This document shows, one piece after another, positions 14,662-19,868 of a DNA stretch of 19,868 bases. Position 1 is the first letter of the stretch. The number at the start of each line of letters is the position of its first letter. Origin of the DNA: Thermaceae bacterium (lineage in GTDB: Bacteria > Deinococcota > Deinococci > Deinococcales > Marinithermaceae). The stretch lies in assembly GCA_015490435.1 (NCBI GenBank), contig WFXV01000064.1:1-19868 (forward strand). Direction: 5' to 3'. The translations under genes and the position numbers were made by a program. The notes under the pieces were generated by a model. The model ran no database searches and had not been told where the DNA came from. It saw only the letters and a program-made list of their open reading frames with translations.

Positions 14662-16948
14662 GCTTCTCGCCCGGCCGGGCGAACCCCTGATCGAGCACTT
14701 GAGGGCGGTGGCGGCCCTCGCCGAGGGCTGGGCACCCCCCGAACTGCGGGAAAGCGCCCGATTGGTCGGGCTCGCCCACGATCTTTATAAGGCCACGCCC
14801 TGGTTCCAGCGCTATCTCAGGGAGAGCCCCGAGGGGCAAGGGAAACTCCGCGCCAAACTCGGTCCAAGGCTCCACCACGCGCTACCGAGCGCGTTCTTCG
14901 CCGCCTTCCTGGCCCGGGAACTCGGCCTCGACCCGCTTCCCGTCTTCCTCGCGGTGGCCCGGCACCACGGGCACCTCAAAACCGCCGAGACGCTGTTGCC
15001 CGACCCCTACGATCCCGTACTTTTGAAAACGCCGCCCTCCGAAAGGCTCTACGCGGTCCTGGGCGAACAGACCACGGCGCTCCTCGAGGCGAAACCCGCG
15101 CGCTCGCTCCTAGAGGCCTTGGGCTGGCTCGAGCCCTTCGAGCGCTTCGCCCGGAAAGGCCCCGAACAAGTCGCGAGCTGGCTGCGCGCCGCGCCTTTTC
15201 AGGGCGAGCGCGCGTACTGGCAAACCGTAAGGCTCTTCTCGCTGCTCATCGACGCTGACAAACACCGGGCGGCGAAGGTCGAGCCCGCGCGCCGCTACCC
15301 CCTTGCGGTAAACGCTGCTGCGGAAAAGGTACGCGTACTCCCGAAGAAGGGAAGGCTCGCCCCTTTTCGGGACCGGCTCTTTGAAGCGGTAAACCGAAAG
15401 GCAGAAACCCTTCCGCTAGAAAACCTCTTCCCCGCCGCCCTCACCCTCACCGCACCCACCGGCTCGGGGAAGACCCTCGCCCTCTTGAACTTCGCGCTGA
15501 AGCTCAGAAGCCGCCTGGAGCAAGAAAAGGGCCTTCGCCCGCGGATCGTGTACGCCCTGCCGCTCGTCAACCTCATCGAGCAAAACTTCCAGGTCTTCTC
15601 CGACACCCTCACCGCGGCCGGCGTTCCCCGGCAAGCGATCCTCGCCCACCACCACCTGGCACGAATCCTGGAAGACGACGAGCGCACCTCGGTCGAGGAA
15701 AAGCTCCTCTTTGCCGAGTCCTGGGAAGCGGAAGTCATCGTCACGACCTTCGTCCAGGTGGTGGAAACCCTCTACGGCACCCAAAACCGGATGCTGAAAA
15801 AGCTCCATCGCTTTCTGTCGGGGAACATCCTCATCCTGGACGAAGCGCAGGCCTTGCCCGCGGAAGACTGGCCCCTGATCCGGAGGCTCCTAAAAGCCTT
15901 CGTCGCCCAAGGCAACACCGTCGTACTGGCCACCGCCACCCAACCGAGGCTGCTGGAGGGGGCCCTGGAACTCGCCCCCCGGTTCCCCGACTACCCCGTC
16001 CGCGTCCGCATCCAGAAAGCCGATGGCCCGCCGACCAAACCCGCCCGACGCGCGCGCCTCGTGGTGGTAAACACCATCCCCCGCTCGCTCGAGGTCTACC
16101 AAGCGCTCAAGGACGCGGGAGAACGGGTCTACTACCTCTCCACCAACCTCACGCCCAGAGACCGCCTTGCCCGCATCCAGGAACTCAAAGCGCTCGTTCC
16201 CCAAACCCCGCTCACCCTCGTCGCCACCCCCATCGTCGAAGCCGGGCTTGACCTCGACTTTGCCGAGGGTTACCGCGAGCTCGGGCCCTTGGACGCGGTG
16301 GTTCAGGTGGCGGGTCGCATCAACCGCTCAGCTGCACGGGAGACCGAGGCCCTTTTCCTGATCCCCGACGAAAGCCGGGCTTCCCGGGTTTATGGAAAGA
16401 TTCTCGCGCACCTGGCCCGCGACTTCTTCTCACGAATCGAGGCCGTCGCCGATCGGGAGCTCGAGGAAAAACTCGGGGATTACTACGCGGAGCTCGAGGA
16501 ACGCATTAGCGCCGCGACCGCCGGCGGCCACCTGGAGGCCTTGGAGAAGGGGCGTTTTTGCCGGCGAGGGTACCCCGCAGGCTGCGATTGCGGTTCCCAC
16601 AACCCCAGGGGATGCGACGTCTGCTGCTACCGCCTCATCCAGGATCCTGTACGTCGGATCCCCATATTCATCGAGCAGGACGAGAAAGCGAGTGAAACGC
16701 TCGCCGAGCTGGAAGCGGCGCTGGCCCTCTCCGACCCCAACGCGCGGCGCCAGGCCCTTCGTCGCCTGCGCCCGGACCTAGCCCTTTACACCATCAGCCC
16801 GGCCGTCGAGCGGGTCGCCCAAAACCCGCCCGGCCCGCTTTTCGGGCGGGAGGACTACCTGCTGGTGCGAAAGGACGAGCTAGACGCCTACTACGATCCG
16901 GAAACGGGGTTCCTATGGGGGAAGGAAGCCACGAGTCAGTTCCTATAA
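14633..16948 (+). CDS. cas3: CRISPR-associated nuclease-helicase Cas3 (HD + helicase)
   Basis: Cas3 is recruited to the Cascade R-loop and degrades the target DNA. In the 771-residue protein the HD nuclease domain (about 1-230) shows H22, H49-D50 (LAHD), H81-H82, H111-H112-x-H114 and D208. The helicase shows Walker A APTGSGKT (274-281), motif II DEAQ (403-406, in place of the more usual DEAH/DECH), TATQ (434-437), STNLTPRDR (503-511), ATPIVEAGLDLDF (531-543) and QVAGRINR (558-565). A six-cysteine cluster (C643, C651, C653, C661, C664, C665) interrupts the region before the C-terminal domain, which is unusual. ATG 14633 lies inside cas5 and no closer in-frame start is available. Its end overlaps cas4 by 34 bp. 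Confidence 0.95.
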   Translation: MKASGVSWDELLARPGEPLIEHLRAVAALAEGWAPPELRESARLVGLAHDLYKATPWFQRYLRESPEGQGKLRAKLGPRLHHALPSAFFAAFLARELGLDPLPVFLAVARHHGHLKTAETLLPDPYDPVLLKTPPSERLYAVLGEQTTALLEAKPARSLLEALGWLEPFERFARKGPEQVASWLRAAPFQGERAYWQTVRLFSLLIDADKHRAAKVEPARRYPLAVNAAAEKVRVLPKKGRLAPFRDRLFEAVNRKAETLPLENLFPAALTLTAPTGSGKTLALLNFALKLRSRLEQEKGLRPRIVYALPLVNLIEQNFQVFSDTLTAAGVPRQAILAHHHLARILEDDERTSVEEKLLFAESWEAEVIVTTFVQVVETLYGTQNRMLKKLHRFLSGNILILDEAQALPAEDWPLIRRLLKAFVAQGNTVVLATATQPRLLEGALELAPRFPDYPVRVRIQKADGPPTKPARRARLVVVNTIPRSLEVYQALKDAGERVYYLSTNLTPRDRLARIQELKALVPQTPLTLVATPIVEAGLDLDFAEGYRELGPLDAVVQVAGRINRSAARETEALFLIPDESRASRVYGKILAHLARDFFSRIEAVADRELEEKLGDYYAELEERISAATAGGHLEALEKGRFCRRGYPAGCDCGSHNPRGCDVCCYRLIQDPVRRIPIFIEQDEKASETLAELEAALALSDPNARRQALRRLRPDLALYTISPAVERVAQNPPGPLFGREDYLLVRKDELDAYYDPETGFLWGKEATSQFL

Positions 16949-17439
16949 CGGGCGCGCTCATTCAAGCCTACGCGATCTGCCCCCGCGAGGCTTGGCTTTT
17001 AGGGCACGCCATCGAACCCTGGCGCGACCACGAACGGCTAAGCCTAGGCCGCCTCCTCCACGCAACCGCCTACCCCCGCGAACGGCACGAAATCAGCCTC
17101 CCCGGTATGAAGATCGACTTCATACATGAGCGGGAAGAAGTCCTGGTCGCCGCCGAGATCAAGCTTTCATCGAGGGGGGAACGTTCCCACATCCTGCAGC
17201 TCGGCTACTACCTGCTGCGCCTGGAGGAAGAAGGCCTCAAGGCGAAAGGTGAGCTCCGCTACCCCCGGGAACGTCGGGTGGTCCAGGTAGAACTCACCCC
17301 CAAGCTCCGCGAGAACGTGAAGAAAGTGCTCGCCGAGATCCAGGACTTACTGGCAAAACCCCAACCACCCCAGCCGCGGCGCATTCCCTACTGCTCCTCC
17401 TGCGCCTACTACGAGTTTTGCTGGGTGGAGGAACCATGA
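16915..17439 (+). CDS. cas4: CRISPR-associated exonuclease Cas4
   Basis: Cas4 trims and orients PAM-bearing prespacers for Cas1-Cas2. The 174-residue protein has the RecB-like nuclease motifs: H49 (LLHA), D68 (KIDFI), E81-x-K83 (AAEIKLSS) and Q95-x3-Y99 (QLGYY). Four cysteines, C22, C160, C163 and C169 (YCSSC...FCW), form the usual iron-sulfur cluster site. All catalytic and cluster residues are kept, so it should be active. ATG 16915 lies within the cas3 3' end; the Cas4 domain (ITGALIQAYAICPRE) begins 11 residues later. The stop overlaps the cas1 start as ATGA. Confidence 0.95.
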   Translation: MGEGSHESVPITGALIQAYAICPREAWLLGHAIEPWRDHERLSLGRLLHATAYPRERHEISLPGMKIDFIHEREEVLVAAEIKLSSRGERSHILQLGYYLLRLEEEGLKAKGELRYPRERRVVQVELTPKLRENVKKVLAEIQDLLAKPQPPQPRRIPYCSSCAYYEFCWVEEP

Positions 17440-18422
17440 AACCCATCTACATCTTCAGCTCGGGAAGACTGAGCAGACGGCAAAACACCCTTTTTCTCGA
17501 AAGCGGAGACGGGAAGAAGCCCGTCCCCATAAAGCGGGTCTCCGAGATCTACGTGTTTGGCGAAGTCGAGCTCAACAAGCGCTTGCTCGAGTTTCTTACC
17601 CAAAACCGCATCCCCATGCACTTCTTTAACCGTTACGAGTATTACGTGGGGACCTACTACCCCAGGGAATATCTAAACTCGGGTTTTCTCACTTTGAAGC
17701 AAGCCGAGCATTACCTAAACCCCACCTTACGGCTCGACCTGGCGCGCCGATTTACGCAAGGCGCCATCGCCAACATGCGGCGCGTGCTGGACTACTACCG
17801 AAGACGCGGCGCCGACCTCCAAAGTGCCATCGCCGTTCTCGAGGACCTGGCGAGCAAGGTTCCCGAGACCGACGGTATTCCCGAGCTCATGGCCTTGGAA
17901 GGAAACGCTCGAGAGGTCTACTTTCACGCGTGGGATCACATCCTGCCCTCCGAGTTCGCCCTTCACATTCGTACCCGGAGACCACCCCGCAGTCCCATCA
18001 ACGCGCTGGTGAGTTTCCTCAACAGCCTGCTATACACCGCCGTTTTAGGGCAGATCTACCAAACCCATCTGGATCCGCGCATCGGCTACCTTCACGAAAC
18101 GAACTACCGCCGCCACTCCCTCAACCTGGATATCGCCGACGTCCTCAAACCCACGTATGTGGACCGCCTCATCTTCAGGCTTGTCAACAGAGGGCAGGTT
18201 AGCGAGAAGCACTTTATGCGCGAGGGAGGCGGTGTATTTCTAAACGATCACGGAAGAAGGATCGTGGTCGAAGCCTGGGAAGAGTTTTTGCAAACCAGCT
18301 ATAAACACCCGCGCCTAAAGCGCTCGGTTTCGTGGCGAACCACCATACGGCTCGAGCTCTACAAGCTCGAAAAGCATCTGTTGGGTGACGAGGTCTACGA
18401 GCCCTTCCGACACCGGGGGTAA
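17436..18422 (+). CDS. cas1: CRISPR-associated integrase Cas1
   Basis: Cas1 with Cas2 integrates new spacers at the leader end of the array. The 328-residue protein has an N-terminal beta domain (IYIFSSGRLSRRQNTLFLE) and the helical catalytic domain with likely metal ligands E155 (LMALEGNAREVYFHAW), H220 (GYLHETNYRRHSLNLD) and D235 (DIADVLKP). The pattern and the start MKPIYIFSSG are typical of type I-B Cas1. The frame is open to 17418, but ATG 17436 overlaps the cas4 stop (ATGA) and is preceded by GGTGGAGGA, so it is preferred. cas2 begins 2 bp after its stop. Confidence 0.97.
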   Translation: MKPIYIFSSGRLSRRQNTLFLESGDGKKPVPIKRVSEIYVFGEVELNKRLLEFLTQNRIPMHFFNRYEYYVGTYYPREYLNSGFLTLKQAEHYLNPTLRLDLARRFTQGAIANMRRVLDYYRRRGADLQSAIAVLEDLASKVPETDGIPELMALEGNAREVYFHAWDHILPSEFALHIRTRRPPRSPINALVSFLNSLLYTAVLGQIYQTHLDPRIGYLHETNYRRHSLNLDIADVLKPTYVDRLIFRLVNRGQVSEKHFMREGGGVFLNDHGRRIVVEAWEEFLQTSYKHPRLKRSVSWRTTIRLELYKLEKHLLGDEVYEPFRHRG

Positions 18423-18424
18423 GC

Positions 18425-18688
18425 ATGTACGTAGTCATGGCCTACGACGTGAACGTAGACCGGGTGGTAAAGGTCCTCAAGATAGGCCGGCGATACCTGA
18501 CTTGGGTCCAAAACTCCGTCCTAGAAGGCGAGCTCACCCGCGCGCAGTTCGAGAACCTAAAAGCGGAACTCAGGGAAGTCATCCAGCCGAACGAAGACGC
18601 GGTTCGCTTTTACATCATCAAGCGCGACGCCTGCCTGGACAAAGACTTTCTGGGCACCTCCAAGAACGAGCCCAGCCAGATCCTCTGA
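18425..18688 (+). CDS. cas2: CRISPR-associated protein Cas2
   Basis: Cas2 dimers bridge two Cas1 dimers in the spacer-integration complex. The 87-residue protein has the ferredoxin-like Cas2 pattern: MYVVMAYDV with D8 at the end of strand 1, RRYLTWVQNSVLEGELT (residues 22-38) and the strand AVRFYIIKRD. Length is typical. A second ATG lies four codons in, but the first keeps strand 1 intact. It is the last gene of the cas operon and lies 172 bp before the first repeat. Confidence 0.95.
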   Translation: MYVVMAYDVNVDRVVKVLKIGRRYLTWVQNSVLEGELTRAQFENLKAELREVIQPNEDAVRFYIIKRDACLDKDFLGTSKNEPSQIL

Positions 18689-18694
18689 ACCCCG

Positions 18695-18738
18695 TGCGTC
18701 GACCCCCAATCGTGCAAAAACCCCGGGGGGTCGACGCA
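18695..18738. repeat. 13-bp perfect inverted repeat downstream of cas2
   Basis: TGCGTCGACCCCC (18695-18707) is repeated in reverse complement as GGGGGTCGACGCA (18726-18738) with an 18-nt loop. As RNA it would form a stable hairpin 6 nt after the cas2 stop codon. There is no U tract after it, so it is not a canonical intrinsic terminator. It could be a rho-type or pausing hairpin, an mRNA 3'-end protector, or a protein-binding site of the leader. Confidence 0.75.
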
Positions 18739-18828
18739 ACTTGCCTCCACCAGCCACGCGCCGTTAGCATGGGGGCAGAGCACATTTGAGGCGCCTGCCT
18801 TGGTGCACCTTGACAACTTATGCCGCAT

Positions 18829-18858
18829 TTGGCGTTCCCGATTCTCAAGGGATATTAT
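18829..18858 (+). promoter_or_regulatory. Candidate array promoter
   Basis: TTGGCG (18829-18834) and TATTAT (18853-18858) have an 18-bp spacer. The -10 box ends 2 bp before the first repeat, so initiation would fall inside repeat 1, near 18865. A TTGACA at 18810 lacks a good -10 at 16-18 bp. Confidence 0.4.
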
Positions 18859-18860
18859 GG

Positions 18861-19868
18861 GTTCAAACCGTTCCTTCTGGGATTTGAAAGCCTAACACCC
18901 CCTAGCAGACGCTTGGCGGCCGCCTCGTTCAAACCGTTCCTTCTGGGATTTGAAAGTTTCCAATTCCCGCTCCAGAGCCTCGAGGCGAGCCTGTTCAAAC
19001 CGTTCCTTCTGGGATTTGAAAGATAGCCAGGACGCATTAGAGGTGATCCGGTACTGGGACACGTTCAAACCGTTCCTTCTGGGATTTGAAAGTCGTCTTC
19101 GATAACCGTGTAAGCGTAGCCGTACTTGATCGTTCAAACCGTTCCTTCTGGGATTTGAAAGGCAAGACCACCGAGGAGGTCCGCAAGCTCCAGCAGGCGG
19201 GGTTCAAACCGTTCCTTCTGGGATTTGAAAGCGGATATGGGGTATACGCTGCGCGGGGCCGCTTATGGTTCAAACCGTTCCTTCTGGGATTTGAAAGCAT
19301 CCGTTCGTCAGTAGACGAACTTCGGGGCCGCTTCGCGTTCAAACCGTTCCTTCTGGGATTTGAAACGTACGCTGTCCAGGTGAGCCCGTCGTCGTTTGAG
19401 ATCCAGTTCAAACCGTTCCTTCTGGGATTTGAAACCCGCCCTCGGCGTGGTGCCCAGTGCGGCCGCGATTTCGGTTCAAACCGTTCCTTCTGGGATTTGA
19501 AACTTTTGGGTGGGGACGGCGGGCGGTCTTCGCTATGTGGCGTTCAAACCGTTCCTTCTGGGATTTGAAACCGGCGATGGGATAGACAACTTCGTCACCA
19601 AGCGCCTCGGTTCAAACCGTTCCTTCTGGGATTTGAAACGCCTTGGCGGCGGCGAAGAGCCAGGGCGGGGTGCCAAGCGTTCAAACCGTTCCTTCTGGGA
19701 TTTGAAACGCCTGATTGAGTCCGGGCGACGCCTTGGCTCATGGGACGTTCAAACCGTTCCTTCTGGGATTTGAAACCCACGTCCGCCCGGTAGCGACGGC
19801 CCTCGGCAGATATGGTTCAAACCGTTCCTTCTGGGATTTGAAACAGTCGAGGATGCGGATCCCAAGCG
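18861..19868 (+). CRISPR. Type I-B CRISPR array, 15 repeats visible, continues past the window
   Basis: Fifteen 30-nt repeats start at 18861, 18927, 18993, 19063, 19132, 19202, 19268, 19337, 19406, 19474, 19542, 19610, 19679, 19747 and 19815. Each begins GTTCAAACCGTTCC and ends TTCTGGGATTTGAAA plus one base: G in repeats 1-7, C in repeats 8-15. The other 29 positions are identical in all copies. Spacers 1-14 measure 36, 36, 40, 39, 40, 36, 39, 39, 38, 38, 38, 39, 38 and 38 nt; the 15th is cut by the window end. TTCAAA near the 5' end can pair with TTTGAA near the 3' end, and TTCC-TTCT-GGGA can form a small inner hairpin. The expected crRNA handle is UUUGAAAC or UUUGAAAG. The perfect repeats and adjacent complete cas operon imply an active array. 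Confidence 0.99.

Larger units (their letters stand above)
18689..18860 (+). promoter_or_regulatory. CRISPR leader region
   Basis: This 172-bp AT-richer stretch between cas2 and the first repeat has no credible gene. It contains a 13-bp perfect inverted repeat (18695-18738), an 8-bp palindrome GGTGCACC (18802-18809), a TTGACA at 18810-18815, and TTGGCG (18829-18834) followed after 18 bp by TATTAT (18853-18858). The repeats end in the GAAAC/GAAAG expected of the 3' handle end, so transcription runs left to right and this is the leader side, where new spacers enter. Which -35/-10 pair is used cannot be decided by eye. Confidence 0.7.

Noticed and set aside
14633..16948. A split Cas3 (separate HD and helicase genes)
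   Set aside because: The frame is continuous with HD and helicase motifs in one protein.
17418..17435. Upstream start for cas1 six codons earlier
   Set aside because: Cas1 proteins begin at the MKPIYIF strand. ATG 17436 has the ATGA overlap with cas4 and a ribosome-binding sequence.
19640..19746. Shared GCCTTGGC in spacers 12 and 13
   Set aside because: An 8-bp match between GC-rich spacers is likely chance; the flanks differ.
18820..19780. Open frames across the CRISPR array with repeated FKPFLLGFE or SNPRRNGLN units
   Set aside because: These are translations of the 30-nt DNA repeat, not a repetitive protein.
18861..19868. Self-targeting spacers within this window
   Set aside because: By eye I found no extended match of any spacer to the rest of the window; a genome-wide search was not possible.

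Overview
The window is high-GC bacterial DNA. The best guess is a thermophilic Deinococcus-Thermus organism (Thermaceae: Thermus, Oceanithermus, Marinithermus or a relative). This rests on the GC-rich codon use, frequent GTG/TTG starts, several promoters whose -10 box lies 6-9 nt before the start codon (leaderless-type transcripts), and protein character. It is an inference; no rRNA or other phylogenetic marker is present.

Positions 1-1750 hold folate genes. The 3' end of a probable folC (+) converges on and overlaps a tight minus-strand operon folP-folB-folK, in which every start codon is non-ATG. Positions 1803-3917 hold a tandem UspA-domain stress protein and a major facilitator transporter; the -10 box for the second gene sits on the stop codon of the first. 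Positions 3971-7149 hold a TRAP transporter of the 2-oxo acid/lactate (TakP-like) kind. The two membrane genes dctQM (+) face their own binding-protein gene dctP (-) across one strong shared terminator. Next is a minus-strand NCS2 uracil permease gene, with an intrinsic terminator inside its own 5' leader (an attenuator). Divergent from it is prfB (release factor 2) with the classical +1 programmed frameshift. A short-chain dehydrogenase gene, frameshifted by one base near its 3' end, abuts prfB tail to tail.

Positions 10394-18688 are a complete type I-B CRISPR-Cas operon on the + strand: cas6-cas8b-cas7-cas5-cas3-cas4-cas1-cas2. The genes overlap or nearly touch throughout. Cas8b, Cas7 and Cas5 should form the Cascade complex, Cas6 cuts the precursor RNA, Cas3 degrades the target, and Cas4-Cas1-Cas2 acquire spacers. 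A leader of about 170 bp with a 13-bp perfect inverted repeat separates cas2 from an array (18861 to the window end and beyond) with 15 repeats of 30 nt visible.

The most interesting signals are in the CRISPR locus. The seven leader-proximal repeats end in G and the eight distal ones end in C. Spacer lengths become more variable at the same boundary, and the boundary spacer carries a 7-bp hairpin. Cas3 contains an unusual six-cysteine cluster. Outside the locus, the uraA attenuator and the frameshifted dehydrogenase deserve checking. I found no wholly unknown multi-gene system; the novelty here is in details of known systems.
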